Shown in pieces: positions 26,432-37,479 of a stretch of DNA of 64,000 nucleotides. The stretch covers positions 45,044,361 through 45,108,360 of the forward strand of contig OX439132.1 in assembly GCA_949318235.1 (NCBI GenBank), given 5' to 3'. This stretch comes from Ecdyonurus torrentis. Its lineage: Eukaryota; Arthropoda; Insecta; Ephemeroptera; Heptageniidae. The translations under genes and the position numbers were made by a program. The notes under the pieces were generated by a model, which was not told where the DNA came from, searched no databases, and was given only the letters and a program-made list of their open reading frames with translations. Positions within the stretch are counted from its first letter, which is position 1. Every line of letters begins with the position of its first letter.

Positions 26432-29400
26432 GTACGTATAGCGGCAAATGTACTGTTAAAGCCCTTGTCAAGTTACTTTTTTATCATTTAGAATATGTAT
26501 AGGGTGTGTACGCATGACGTCATTCTGAGTGCTTTACGATGCTCTTCTTGAGCAATGAATAACATTGCTCAGCATAGGACAAATGTAGTTTTTGTCTATT
26601 TTCTTTGGTAAATTACATAGCTATTTTTTTGGACATTATTTTTTTTCTCACATACTTGAGATAATAGTGTTGTTCGTAAACCCTGTTTTCTTGCACCAAA
26701 AAATGCGCATTCCATTTAAATAACCAAAGGTGATTGTCATTTTAGGAGCAGAGAACAGGGTTTACGAACAGCATTACTAATTCAACCTGTTAACAACATC
26801 AATGCTCTCAAAAAAATTGCGAAGTATTTTTAAACTGGCAAAATGTGCTATTTTCCTATACTGGCCAATGTTATTTAGTACTCACTTATGACGTCGACTT
26901 TAACATGAATGAAACCACCCTATATACTAGACTGATAATAACCATACCTTAATACCAATGAATTAGACACCATCACGTTGATTTTGTATTTATTTTCTTT
27001 CATTTTCCTTTTTGTGGTTATATCACGTATCTGATGTCAAAATGTACTGCCACCAATCACAGTCACCGCTTTGGTCACGTTATAAATTTAAGCCCCTCCC
27101 TCAAGTTCTTTACCCCTATTATCATGGCCCCATCGGTACATTGTGACGTCAGATACGTGATATAACCGCAAAAAGGAAAATAAACGAAAATAAATACAAA
27201 ATCAATGTGATGGTGTCTAATTCTGTAATTCATGGATAATAGGGTATTGAAATTATCAGTCTAGTATTCTAAATGATAAAAAAGTAAGTTGTCAATGGCT
27301 TTAAATACGTTGGCTCGTTTACCCTTAAAACAAAATGTCATAGAATTATATTAGTGTTTCCCCTAATTTTTTTATAAATAATTTTCCATTTATCATTTTA
27401 ACAACATCTTCATCTAGCCCATTCCAATCATGGGCAGTTCTACTAAGAAAGGAATACTTTCCCACATCACTACGTGTTACCATTACGTATTTAAATTTTT
27501 AATTCATGGTCCTTTCTAGCTATGTAATTCGATGTTGTTATTTTCTTGTTTATTCCCCCCCAACCCCTATTGCCATTTTGTACAGAATACATTGCACAAA
27601 GCCTATCTTTCTTCCTCCTAGTACTCAGCTGTTCCCACCCAAGTTTTTCAACCAGCTTAGCACCTGCTACGGGATTTTTATCTCCTACTCTCCAGGTCCT
27701 GGTTTCCCCTGTAACCCTTATGGCTGCATTTTTTGTACAGTACCTTTTCTAAGTTATTTATTCATTTGTGTATGTTTTCAATACAAGCTTAGCAGTATTG
27801 GACTTAGAATTGGACTTGTTGGTAGCATCAAAAATGCTCTCACCTTAATATTTCTGTCAAGTGCCAACTATTGGGACTCAATCTTTTCAATTTACGTAAT
27901 TCATAAAAATAATAATAGATAATAATAATAAAAAAAAATGCTTGCTTACAAATGGGTCTCTATAATACTGATGCCAGTACTTATTGTCATTGATAGGTAC
28001 ATTTTTTTATTTTTTTTATTTTATAGCAATAAATGTTTCAATTGTGCAGGTCCAAGGCAAATGCAGAGATGCCCTCAGCCTCCGAGTGTGTACGTCTTGA
28101 GTACTCTGCTAAGTATGGACGTCATTTGATTGCAGCCTCAGACATTGAGCCAGGTATACATGCTCAACTACATTGACAAGACACATTTGTTGTCAGCTTG
28201 GCACATGTGTTAATGTGGATTTGTGTGTCAACAAAAAACATATCGATCTTGTTGCGAAAAAAAAGGCCTATCTCGTATTTTGTCAGTGGAAGCAAAAGGC
28301 GTATCTCGTATTTTGTCAGTGGAAGCAAAAGGCCTATCTCGAGCGCTATCGCCATAACGTTCGGGAACAAGATAGGCCTTTTGCTTCCACTGACAAAATA
28401 CGAGATACGCCTTTTGCTTCCACTGACAAAAAACGAGATAGGCCTTTTTTTCGCAATAAGATCGGATATGTCAAATATCTATCTAATATCAGCGTTGATT
28501 TGCCGGGAGTAATTTATTTCTAATTTATTTTCTATTCACGAAATGGCAGATTCAGTTTTATGATGCCGCAGGGTCAGCTCACTAGTCCATGTGTGACATC
28601 ATTAGAGAACTAGAACAGAGAAGCGACATCCCAAAAAGTTAGGCAGACCCGCAACACTTATTTCTTTAAAATTGGCAACGCTGCAGACGAAATTACTATA
28701 GCGCGCTCTCTCATTAACGCCTTGATTTGTCCACTTCTGGCCTCTGATTGGTGCTTCAAAACGCAACGTTGCCAAGTCAAAATTGTTGAGTGTTGCAGTC
28801 TGGCCTAAAACATGGGGATGTCACTTCTCTGGTAAAGTTCTCTAGACATCATAAACCCACAGCTGCCATCTCGTGAATGGAAAATAAATTAGAAATCAAC
28901 GCTGATATTTAGGTATGTTAGGATATTAGACATCAATCATGGGCATCTAGCTTACGTCCAATCAATTTTTTCCCAACTTGTGAAATTTAAAAAACAAAAA
29001 GTCTAAATAAAAAAAGTTTTAGCATATTGACATCAACGATACGATAGAATATTTACAGATAGACAAAGATAAGAAATTGGGAATGGGAGATAGCGAGTAT
29101 GAAGCTGTACAGGGAGCCCTTAGCAGAAAAACACATAGTGTGTCTGCATTCATGTTCAAGTTGACGCCATGCTGGATAACTCAATAACATGGGTGGCATA
29201 GGAAAATAACACATTTTGCCAGTTTAAAACCACTATGCAATATTTTTGAGAGCATTGATGCTGTAAATATGTTGAATTAGTATCTCAAGTATGTGAGAAA
29301 AATAACAAATAACAAAAAATTAACCGATTTCCCAAAGAAAATTGGCTTAAATGAAGTTTGTCCTATGCTGAGCAATGTAGTGCACTACTCCAGTATGGCC

Positions 29401-30115
29401 TCCAAGCGCAATAAATGTGACGTCATCCGCATACACCCTATAGCGTGTAATCTAGGGTTTATACTAGCCGCTCTTTTAGCTCTGTAGAAACCAAGCCAAA
29501 AATCCATAACCTGGTTCAGTTAATTTGGTATCTGTAGAAACTGAACCAGGTTATGGATTTTAGGCTTGGTTTCTACAGAGCTAAAAGAGCGGCTAGTATA
29601 AACCCTAGATTACACGCTATATGCGTTTTTCTGTTAAGAGGTCCCTGTACAGCTTAATGCTCGCTATCTCCCATTCCCAATTTCTTATCTTTGTCTATCT
29701 GTAAATATTCTATCATATCTGTGATGTCAATTATCAACGTGAAATGCGTTTTTTTCCTAATATTATTTAAAAGTTCTAAAATAGTTAGAAGTTGGCAATT
29801 ATTTTATTTAAAATGGCTGGTTTATTAGCTTTCTGGTACATTTTTATCAAAAATTTTGTAACACCAATTAACAAAGTTAATTAATAAACATAAAAAAATT
29901 AGCGGAAATTTTGGACATTTTTTTCACACCTACAAAAACACATGAAATATAAATATAAAATAAATATAAAATATAAAATTTTTATTTAACATTGGATTGA
30001 AATGGATTTTTTTCAATGGCTTTAAGATAACATGTTGAACATTTTCTGAAAAAATTGGCATCACTTTAAGGAGTAAATTGAAATGATCCCGAGTGTACTT
30101 TTCCCATACATCAAA

Positions 30116-30208
<93 letters not shown>

Positions 30209-30650
30209 CCCCCATCTTTTTTTCTTGCTATATTAAAATATTGTTCACTATGTCAACGTTAGCAGAGTATACTCCCCCTTTGCCTATTATCCAATAAAGA
30301 CTATTTATTTGATTTATTTTCAAATAGACCTAATCATTAAATGTTTGTGCAGGTGACGTATTGATCGTAGAGAAACCCTACGCTGCGGTGCTCTTCCCTG
30401 AGGTGAAGTACTCTCACTGCAGCCATTGTTTCACGCAGTTTGCTGCTCTGCTACCTTGCCCAAATTGTGCTCAGGTATGTTTATCACTTTATACTTTCAG
30501 TCCATGTAATGACAAATTTACAGTCAAGGGAGTAGGGTACCAAACTTTATATCTCAAAAGTTAGAATTGTTTGGGGTCTAAAGTTGGTGTCATTGTGTAG
30601 CTAAGGGTCACACCTAGCCGTGATAAACATTTCAAGATGTTTGACCATCC

Positions 30651-30695
<45 letters not shown>

Positions 30696-31927
30696 AATTA
30701 ACATTGGGCCTTATGGGCTTAAAATTTCAAAAAAATCATATAAAATTAATTTGCATAGTAACCCCCAAAATTTTTATATATTTGACATTGTTTCAAGCTA
30801 TCGGCTGACTTCGGTACTCTACCCCCTTAAGGGTTGTCTTTAGTTGGCTTGTATCTCAAAATCTAAAAAGAAAACTTCATAATTTTTGGATGTCACCTCA
30901 AACTTAATGATAACAGCTACCCATGATAAAAATTTCAGTACCCGTGACCATCAGATAAGAGAAAATAATTTTTTTAATTTACTAAAATTAACATGGCCTC
31001 TTATGGGACTAAAATGTCAAAAAATCATAATTCAAAATCTAGCATGGAGACCCCCCAAAATTTTTACATTTTTGAAGTTGCCTTAACCTAATGTATCACC
31101 ATGCAAAATTTCAGATTTTTCCTTCTTTACGACTTTTTAGTCAAATCCCGTAGTAGCTGATTTCCCGCCTTAAAATATTTTATCTTTGCACTAAAGGGTC
31201 TATACTAACTAAAACTAATTAATAAATCATAAAATTGGACCATCATTGTATGTGTTTGTCAGCACTTCTGTACTCTCACAAACTGAGCTTTATATAACTG
31301 TCAAGTAGGCAACATTTGAAATTTACGTTGTCATGAAATCCAGGTTGACAATACAAATTGTAAAGCAGGTTGCGTACTTTCTCCTCAATGAGGAAGTCTA
31401 CAAGAAGTTAACCCCTATGTTTGAATACGTCATTTGAAAGAGAAAAAGTAGTAGATAAACTTGGCATAGGCAATTACCTGCAAAATTGACGTTTTATTTA
31501 ATAAAAAAGAAGAAATAAAAAAAATCAATTCCCAACCCTTTGCCGACTGTGACGTCATTTGTTTACATCCGATTTTCAATTGTCTTCTGGATTTCAAATA
31601 ATCCCATTGTTGAAAGGCGGCCGTTGGCCGTTAATTTTTTTGAATTTATAGCAGTTGCATGAAATCCAGAAGACAATTGAAAATCGGATGTAAACAAATG
31701 ACGTCATAGTAGGCAAAGGGTTGGGAATTGAAATATGCTATTTCTTCTTTTATTAAATAAAACATCAATTTTGCAGGTAATTGCCTATGCTAAGTTTATC
31801 TACTGCTTTTTCTCTTCCAAATGACGTATTCAAACCTAGGGGTTAACTTCGTGTAGACTTCCTCATTTGTGAGGATGCAGAAGGGTAAAGAGACGTTATT
31901 TGTGAATGTATGAAGCTCCTATCTAGT

Positions 31928-31984
<57 letters not shown>

Positions 31985-34900
31985 TGGGTAGGTGACCAAA
32001 TGATATCTTGCAAACTAGACGGTCGCACATTATAATATAAACACAAAATAAAAAGTTTAGTTACTGTACGTCAAACATGTGAAAACACGATCAAATATTT
32101 AAGTTATTTCCCTTTAGAGATAACATGTAAATGTAGAAATTAAAATTTAAGCAGCAAATTTTTGTCAAATTAGAATTTTTAAAATACCTAAAAAATATTT
32201 TGAAACTTTTTTCGGAACAAAAAGTAATAATAATTCATTTACTCAATTTTATTTTAAAATTATAGTGTTCTGTTAATAATAAGTAATGTACTAAAAATTA
32301 TTGTGAAATATATTTCTTCTTTTAGCGATTTCCGGTCCAAGTCGGTAACCTACGTTAAGTACAAGATTGTTTTAAAGTTTAACCTCAGTCCTGAAAATAC
32401 CCCCCCCCCCCCCTTTTTAAAAATGATCGTAACATACTGTAGGCTATTTTAAACATTATTGTTGGTATACCTTATTTTTTCAAGCTAAAAATTTAAGTAT
32501 AATTTCTTCATATTACCCATAGATTTCTCATAAATACATTTAAACCCTTTTTATTTTATCTATTTGGTTTACAAAACCTATTGAACCAAAATATTTCAAA
32601 TACACAATCAATGTTAATCATATGCAAATTATCACCCTAATTATCTGATTATTATGAAAACTTGAATATTGCATTTACTGTAGATCATGCTTTTTTCTAA
32701 TGGTCCTAAATTTTAAATATATATATATAACCAAACCACTTTTGAGATATTTTAATTTTTCCAGGACTGAGGCTAACCCTTAAAGCCCTTGTCAACTTTT
32801 TCATCATTTAGAATACTAGTTTGATAATTTCCATACCTTATTATCCATGAACTAGACACCACCGCCAATCAGAGTCACCGCTCTGGTCTCGTCAAAATTC
32901 AAAATCAAAATTCTTTATTCATTTCTTTCATCCAACATACATAATACAATCAATGCATTAGTCTAGGTTATTGCCATAAATGACAATATAGAAATGATTG
33001 TCAAAGTATTTACAAACATAAAAACAAAACAAAAAAGAAACGACACTTAATAGTATTGATAATAATAACTTATGTATAAAAATTAGAATTTGAATCTAAA
33101 CTATTTCATCATTCAAATATTCATCGATTGAATAATACTGCTTATTTAATAGGAAAAACTTTAGTTGTTTTTTAAAAGCTATATTAAATCATTTTGCTTT
33201 CTCATATCTAAAGGCAATTTATTATAGATATTCAGACAACTACAGAATGGACCTTTATTATACATTTCGTGATAAATTTAAGCTCCTCTCTCAAGTTCTT
33301 TGGATGCCATCACGGCCCCATCGGTACATTGTGACGTCAGATGCGTGAAATAACTGTCAAAATGAAAATTAATATAAAATCAATTAGTTGGTGCCTAATT
33401 CATGGATAATAAAGTATTATTAGTATTCTAAATGATAAAAAAGGTAAGTTGACTAGTGCTTTAAAGGCATATAAACAACAAACATAGGCATTTATATCAC
33501 AAAACACTTGATGGGACTTACATAAATAACATTAATTGGTCTCAACCCAACTGTAGCGCCGTAGCAGTGATCAAAAAATTTCCATTTATGCAACCAGCAC
33601 AACATTTTTATGCTAGTTTTTGCATGTTTCTAACATCATAAACAGAAATCTTCACGCAAATTGCATACTTTACAGTTTTTTCATGGTCTCTTGTGGAGCC
33701 ACATTTACGTTCTGGTAAAAATTATCATCAGTTTTGTAGATCCCATTTTGTGTTTAATGATTAAAAAGAACATGTTGATTTATGTGGCCTATGCTTTTAA
33801 AGTAAGACCTGCTAGCACTGGTCTCCCTGTCTGCTTGATTTTTTAGTTTTATCACATTTTAGTAACAAATCAATATTAAAGAAAAGGATAGAATAACCAG
33901 CAAGGGCCTTACCACAGTAGAAGTTCTATGGAGAGGTCGAAGTCTCGCATGGCACAGTGTTTTGTTATAAAAAAGTTCATTTTATAACTGAGAGCTTTCG
34001 TCATATATTAATGACATTATCAATCAAAGAAGAAAATTACTTCAGCACATCACTGAGCAGTGTCTTGTCTTGTACTCAGTGATGTGCTCAAGTAATTTTC
34101 TTCTTTGATTGATAATGTCATTAATATATGACGAAAGCTCTCAGTTATAAAATGAACTTTTTTATAACAAAATACTGTGCCATGCAAGACTTCGACCTCT
34201 CCATAGAACTTCTACTGTGGTAAGGCCCTTGCTGGTTATTCTATCCTTTTCTTTAATATTGAACCTAACCGCGATGGTTTTTTTCCTTAAATTGATTTTA
34301 GTAACAATGTTTTTATTTCCTGCAGGCTCTGTACTGCAGTACTGCATGCCGAGAGTCAGCGTGGCAACAATACCATGAATTTGAGTGCCCTATACTGACC
34401 TCAGTGATGAACTTCAACCCTGGAGCTGTGACCTTGTTGACTGTACGAGTGTTTGCACTGGTGGGTATCGCCCAACTGTCTGCATTCCTCAAGAACCCAC
34501 CACCACCACCAAAACCAAACAGTCGTACCTTCGACTTCAACAGTAAAAAACAATTAGATTCCTCAGAGTTCTTACATATTTACTATCTACCAACTGGAGA
34601 CCTATCTAGACCTTATTTAGAAAAATTAGGCAGAAGTCTCGTTGCTAATTATCTATTACAGATATTAAAAATTGACACATTGCCTAATTTTGATAAATTA
34701 GGCTGTTTTTTAATGAAAATCTCACAAAGTCTATCATTACACTGTATTGAATTTCATGAAGTAAATGCATCAAGATTTGGGGAAAGATTTGAAAAATTAA
34801 AAATTGCCGCTGGAATTTATCCAACAATCAACATGTTGAATCATTCTTGTGATCCTGACGTGCTTCATATCTATAGAAATAGTACTGCCATTGCCATTGC

Positions 34901-35303
34901 TTCAAAACCAATCGCTAAAGGATCTCAAATCTTCTCTTACTATAGAACTAACTTCCTAAAAGAAATCAAAATGTCTAGAAAATTCTATTTAGAGAAAAAC
35001 TTCTTCTTTGATTGTACATGTATTGCCTGTGTTAAAAATTGGCCACTTAAATTCAATTTACCAATATTATCCGCAGATAAAAACTTGACTGTAGAATTAA
35101 AGAACGTTTGTGAGATTTTCAAATCAAATATAACAGATTTCCAGTCAGCTTACATGATGTCAAAGCAACATTTCCTTGTTGCCAGAGAGATTTTGAAAAT
35201 CTTGAGTAAGAACGGCAAGCAGTTGACAAAGGAGTTTTATATTACTCAAGGTGCTCTGAAATTGTATTTGTCAAAACAAGGTAATTATTATGTACACTGT
35301 TAG
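25761..35303 (+). CDS. SMYD4-like SET and MYND domain protein (4 exons; introns included in span)
   Basis: Exons 25761-26431, 28050-28153, 30353-30474 and 34326-35303 join in phase to 624 codons. Seen: residues about 65-180 are helical TPR-like repeats (ELGNTYFGKKDYTNALINY and following). Residues about 235-275 are the N-terminal SET part (YGRHLIAASDIEPGDVLIVE). A MYND zinc finger follows at 281-320 (C281, C284, C294, C297, C303, C307, H316, C320). The SET core NHSCDP is at 471-476, and a post-SET CTCIAC at 529-534 is followed by WP. TPR, split SET, MYND and post-SET in this order is the SMYD4 arrangement. Family members are putative lysine methyltransferases; substrate here is unknown. The ATG at 25761 is preferred over the in-frame GTG at 25740, and TTACAG at 25748-25753 may be a 5'UTR splice acceptor. 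Odd points: the usual NHSCDPN reads NHSCDPD. The C-terminus is uncertain, because GTAATT at 35281 could be a donor and no AATAAA is seen in the next 300 bases. Confidence 0.88.
26499..26923. repeat. Family A MITE nested in family F
   Basis: TATAGGGTGTG at the left and ACCACCCTATA at the right. Internal TGACGTCATTCTGAG, GAATAACATTGCTCAGCATA and TGACGTCGACTTTAACATGA. Confidence 0.75.
26657..26781. repeat. Family K MITE nested in family A
   Basis: GTTGTTCGTAAACCCTGTT and GAACAGGGTTTACGAAC are inverted ends. Other family A copies read GAGATACTAATTC without interruption. A second copy is at 43911-44035. Confidence 0.8.
27370..27870 (-). pseudogene. Degenerate LINE reverse-transcriptase C-terminal fragment
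   Basis: On the minus strand the reading contains KLVEKLGWEQLSTRRKK, DRLCAMYSVQNG and, after stops, FLSRTAHDWNGLDEDVV. Those are the KLGW..L..RR...RL and F..RT...WN.L phrases common after the RT domain of many non-LTR elements. Stops and gaps show it is dead. It lies in SMYD4-like intron 1, antisense. Confidence 0.7.
28050..28153 (+). CDS. SMYD4-like exon 2 (start of SET)
   Basis: The acceptor is TTGTGCAG|GTCC and the donor CCAG|GTATAC. The exon completes the split Arg codon and adds 34 codons ending in ASDIEP plus one base of Gly. YGRHLIAASDIEPG is the usual opening strand of a SMYD SET domain. Too short for a simple ORF search; found by phase and family match. Confidence 0.9.
28240..28470. 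repeat. Inverted array of a 33-bp repeat, copy 1
   Basis: The unit GGCCTATCTCGTATTTTGT plus CAGTGGAAGCAAAA occurs about three times on one strand. It is followed, after a short centre GCGCTATCGCCATAACGTTC, by about two copies on the other strand. The outer ends ATCGATCTTGTTGCGAAAAA pair. It is adjacent to a decayed TTAA-family C element. Confidence 0.85.
28470..28930. repeat. Old foldback related to TTAA family C
   Basis: Left CTAATATCAGCGTTGATTT and right AAATCAACGCTGATATTTAG pair, as do CTAATTTATTTTCTATTCAC and GTGAATGGAAAATAAATTAG. The inner part pairs around GAGAACTAGAACAGAGAAG. The TTAA ends are lost. Confidence 0.7.
29136..29442. repeat. Family A MITE, nested
   Basis: CATTCATGTTCAAGTTGACG at the left, TGACGTCATCCGCATACACC then CTATA at the right. 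Confidence 0.7.
29443..29622. repeat. 180-bp palindrome
   Basis: AGCGTGTAATCTAGGGTTTA pairs with TAAACCCTAGATTACACGCT; CTCTGTAGAAACCAAGCC also pairs. Short asymmetric centre. Confidence 0.85.
30118..30206. repeat. (CT)n microsatellite
   Basis: About 88 bases of CT, 150 bases upstream of SMYD4-like exon 3. Confidence 0.97.
30353..30474 (+). CDS. SMYD4-like exon 3 (first half of MYND finger)
   Basis: The acceptor is TTTGTGCAG|GTGAC and the donor GCTCAG|GTATGT. Forty codons run from DVLIVEKPYAAVL to the first four MYND cysteines (HCSHC and PCPNC). The intron therefore splits the zinc finger between its second and third cysteine pairs. Confidence 0.92.
30523..31195. repeat. Family H repeat, two partial direct copies
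   Basis: The first copy runs AAGGGAGTAGGGTACC to CGGTACTCTACCCCC plus TTAA (30523-30826). A second copy without the left end follows (30842-31195) with the same words (CTTATGGG, TAAAAT.TCAAAAAATCATA). An inverted fragment is at 47520-47735. A long A run (30651-30690) is inside. Confidence 0.55.
31382..31872. repeat. Foldback MITE, about 490 bp
   Basis: Arms contain GAGGAAGTCTAC, TTTGCAGGTAATTGCCTATG and ACATCCGATTTTCAATTGTC, each with its reverse complement on the other side. The centre is GGCGGCCGTTGGCC. In SMYD4-like intron 3. Confidence 0.85.
31979..32357. repeat. TTAA MITE family G, copy 2
   Basis: Words GGGTAGGTGACC, GATATCTTGCAAACTAG, ATGTGAAAACACGATCAAA and TTCCGGTCCAAGTCGGTA, ending near CGTTAAG. 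A poly(T) run of about 50 bases precedes it. Confidence 0.65.
32374..32783. repeat. TTAA MITE family J
   Basis: TTAACCTCAGTCCTGAAAA at the left and TTCCAGGACTGAGGCTAA at the right, ending in TTAA shared with the next element. Confidence 0.7.
32780..33464. repeat. TTAA MITE family F, copy 2, split by a LINE tail
   Basis: Left TTAAAGCCCTTGTCAACTTT, right GTAAGTTGACTAGTGCTTTAA. The family sequence is broken at GGTCTCGTC and resumes at GATAAATTTAAGCTCC. It shares its right TTAA with family B copy 6. Confidence 0.75.
32893..33270 (-). pseudogene. LINE 3' tail inserted into family F
   Basis: The minus strand reads KGPF...YNKLPLDMRK, the usual RT C-terminal wording, with stops. It ends in a TTTTGAATTTTGA-like tail after GATGAAAGAAATGAATAAAG. 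The same tail occurs at 54549-54600. Confidence 0.7.
33461..33800. repeat. TTAA MITE family B, copy 6
   Basis: TTAAAGGCATATAAACAAC at the left, GTGGCCTATGCTTTTAA at the right; internal CACTTGATGGGA and TTGCATACTTTACAG. Confidence 0.75.
33878..34290. repeat. Foldback MITE ending about 36 bp before SMYD4-like exon 4
   Basis: Arms AAAGAAAAGGATAGAATAAC and CAGCAAGGGCCTTACCACAG pair with 34180-34257. The right end continues CGCGATGGTTTTTTTCCTTAA. The centre pairs CAGCACATCACTGAG with CTCAGTGATGTGCT. A half copy with the same end is at 36571-36777. Confidence 0.8.
34326..35303 (+). CDS. SMYD4-like exon 4 (second half of MYND, SET core, post-SET)
   Basis: The acceptor is TATTTCCTGCAG|GCTCTG. The exon opens with ALYCSTACRESAWQQYHEFEC, completing MYND. 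It contains NHSCDP, the GSQIFSYYRTNF strand and the post-SET cysteines, then a helical C-terminal region. The frame reads through a possible donor (CAAG|GTAATT, 35281) to TAG at 35301-35303, adding GNYYVHC. I prefer the read-through end because the last helices appear complete, but a further exon cannot be excluded. A MITE ends about 36 bases before the acceptor. Confidence 0.85.
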   Translation, partial: ALYCSTACRESAWQQYHEFECPILTSVMNFNPGAVTLLTVRVFALVGIAQLSAFLKNPPPPPKPNSRTFDFNSKKQLDSSEFLHIYYLPTGDLSRPYLEKLGRSLVANYLLQILKIDTLPNFDKLGCFLMKISQSLSLHCIEFHEVNASRFGERFEKLKIAAGIYPTINMLNHSCDPDVLHIYRNSTAIAIASKPIAKGSQIFSYYRTNFLKEIKMSRKFYLEKNFFFDCTCIACVKNWPLKFNLPILSADKNLTVELKNVCEIFKSNITDFQSAYMMSKQHFLVAREILKILSKNGKQLTKEFYITQGALKLYLSKQGNYYVHC

Positions 35304-35321
35304 TGTATGTCATAGTCACTT

Positions 35322-35420
35322 CCAGGGGCGTATCCAGGATTTTGTGACGGGAGGGGTCCAGTCTATATTGAGCATAGGAAAAGGGGGAAAACCACCCCCT
35401 TTTCCTATGCTTTTTCAGAC
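35322..35420. repeat. Partial hAT-type MITE (CAGGGGCGTA family)
   Basis: CAGGGGCGTATCCAGGATTT and TTTTTCAGACCTGACG match the reverse of the intact copy at 46800-46945. The other end is missing. It starts about 20 bases after the modelled SMYD4-like stop. Confidence 0.6.
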
Positions 35421-35647
35421 CTGACGATTTACTAGGTGTATTTACTGATTGGGGTGATGATGTATTTCTTGATATGTTTAGTATCTAAGCAACTGCATTA
35501 ATGGGTCGTAGCCCTTAAAAAGACACAATCAATGTAAATATTTGTGTTAAATGTGCCATGAAGATCTGAACCGATACTGACTGCATCATTGTTGATTTAT
35601 ATACCTGTTCTTTTGTTTCATTTAAATAAGGAAAAATTACTTTTGGA

Positions 35648-35876
35648 TTAACCCACAGTAGATGGTATAGTAGTCCATCTCCTATAGCGGGAATGTCAGA
35701 TCGAATGCGCGCCATAATTCCGACTGGGTGAAGGTGACAGAACTAGAAGCCGTAATTTGAAGTAATGTTACGTGTAGTTCTGACAACTTCACCCAGTCGG
35801 AATTATGGCGCGCATTCGATCTGACATTCCCGCTATAGGAGATGGACTACTGTATAATATACTGTGGGATTAACCA
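35648..35876. repeat. Foldback element, about 230 bp
   Basis: GGAATGTCAGATCGAATGCG and TAATTCCGACTGGGTGAAG pair with 35786-35845; outer TTGGATTAACCCACAGTA pairs with TACTGTGGGATTAACCA. Confidence 0.85.
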
Positions 35877-35927
35877 TACTACCCATGGATATATAAACAG
35901 TATAGGAAGCTATTGTTGAAAAAACGA

Positions 35928-36107
35928 TCCCTTAATGATGTAATTCAAATTTTCGCCTCAAAAATGCAAGAATACAAAATTACGTATAAAAGTGGCGCTG
36001 TAGTCTGCGTGTGAATTTTAAAATTCACACGCAGACTACAGCGCCACTTACATTTTACATATTGATTGTTGCGGTGAAAATTTGAACTACATCAACAAGG
36101 GTTCGTT
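35928..36107. repeat. Foldback element, 180 bp
   Basis: AAGTGGCGCTGTAGTCTGCG pairs with its complement around the centre GTGAATTTTAAAATTCAC; outer arms CAAATTTTCGCC and GGTGAAAATTTG are imperfect. Confidence 0.85.
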
Positions 36108-36458
36108 TTTAGTATAGGGCAATAACACAGGAGCTCACGAGCCTGATACTACCTATTTAGTGTCTATAAGTGCTTCAATGTTTTCCTGTTTCACCCTTTA
36201 TCAAATTTGAAAAGCAAAATATATAATCACAATTGTGAGTATATACATTGACAAACTATATTTCAATGAACCCATGATTTAAATATATTTAGATTAAGTC
36301 AGTGAATTTTTGTCTTCTACTGCCCATGTAAATAATATCATTCAATGAAGTCAAATAACTTTCTCGTAAGAGGGAACATTTTTTATGCAACTTATGACTT
36401 CTATGAAGAGAGGTTCATAGTCCCATCATACATTTTTTCAGGTATAAAAAACAGGGTT

Positions 36459-36494
<36 letters not shown>

Positions 36495-36570
36495 CTTGCT
36501 TTTTTTGTTAAGTGGGTTTTATTGGGTTTTTATTCAAAAAAAAAAAAATAACACTACATGTGTTTGTCAA

Positions 36571-36777
36571 TTTAAGGAAAAAACCATCACGGTTAGGATC
36601 AATATTAAAGAAAAGGATAGAATAACCAGCAAGGGCCTTACCACAGTAGAAGTTGTATGGAGAGGTCGAGGTCTTGCATGGCACAGTATAATGTTATAAA
36701 AAAGTTCATTTTATAACTGAGAGCTTTCGTCATATATTAATGACATTATCAATCAAAGAAGAAAATTACTTGAGCTT
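36571..36777. repeat. Half copy of the foldback at 33878-34290
   Basis: TTAAGGAAAAAACCATCACG then the same arm through CAATCAAAGAAGAAAATTAC. The second arm is absent. The stretches 36110-36570 and 36780-37480 hold poly(T) and AT-rich sequence with nothing recognised. Confidence 0.75.
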
Positions 36778-37479
36778 GTGTTTGTTTTTTTAAACAGACA
36801 TGTAAAAACATTTTTTTAAGCGTTGTTAAAAACACAATTATTTTTATTTTTTAAATATTTTTTCCAATTACATTTTGTATAAAATTAAAAATAAACATGA
36901 ACTTTTTATATTGGGACCATCATAATTGTTGCACTAAAAAAAATGCAGTAAATTTTATAAATAAAAGAAACGTTTAAGTAATGAACCAGTGAAAGAAAAA
37001 AGTTAATATGTTTCAAATCATATTTTAAGCTTTATATTTTCTTCAGAAATAGCAATTTTTTTTACATTTTTATCCTCCCCTTCCCCCCAAAAAAATCGGG
37101 TGTTTTTTTGGGGGCTGGGCAAAATTCCAAAACCTTGATGAGAAAGCTATTTGACTTCGCCAATATGCAACATGAATCTCTTGTCCTCATATCTTAGAAG
37201 CTACTTATGTGTATGTAGACCAAATGAGATGTATAGTTTGCAAATTGTATATATTATGTATGATGTAATTTTAAAAAAGTGTATTTAGTTCCTGTTGCTT
37301 GTAGATTGCACTGGTATATCTGTCACAATAGATGTGGATGCCAGCTAAATCTGCTCAAAAACTTCTCATTATTTTATGTTTAAATCATATCTTTGGTCAT
37401 TTTCTTTTGGTTCATATCTCTCCATTTCCGTAGGCTTTGTATGACTATGAGATATTAAGCAAACTGAACCATCATGGTT

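Larger units (their letters stand above)
26456..27304. repeat. TTAA MITE family F, copy 1, with nested elements
   Basis: Left end TTAAAGCCCTTGTCAAGTTA, right end GTTGTCAATGGCTTTAA. Inverted inner arms GTTATATCACGTATCTGA and TCAGATACGTGATATAAC. A family A element (about 26499-26923) sits inside, and that one holds a family K element. It lies in SMYD4-like intron 1. Confidence 0.8.
29026..29735. repeat. Foldback MITE carrying nested elements
   Basis: Outer arms GAATATTTACAGATAGACAA and GGGAATGGGAGATAGCGAG pair with 29640-29710. Inside are a family A copy (29136-29442) and a palindrome (29443-29622). It lies in SMYD4-like intron 2. Confidence 0.8.

Noticed and set aside
27506..27922. 138-codon plus-strand ORF in SMYD4-like intron 1
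   Set aside because: The opposite strand reads as a decayed LINE RT C-terminus, which explains the composition.
36574..36777. Independent gene suggested by a 67-codon ORF
   Set aside because: It is a half copy of the foldback at 33878-34290.
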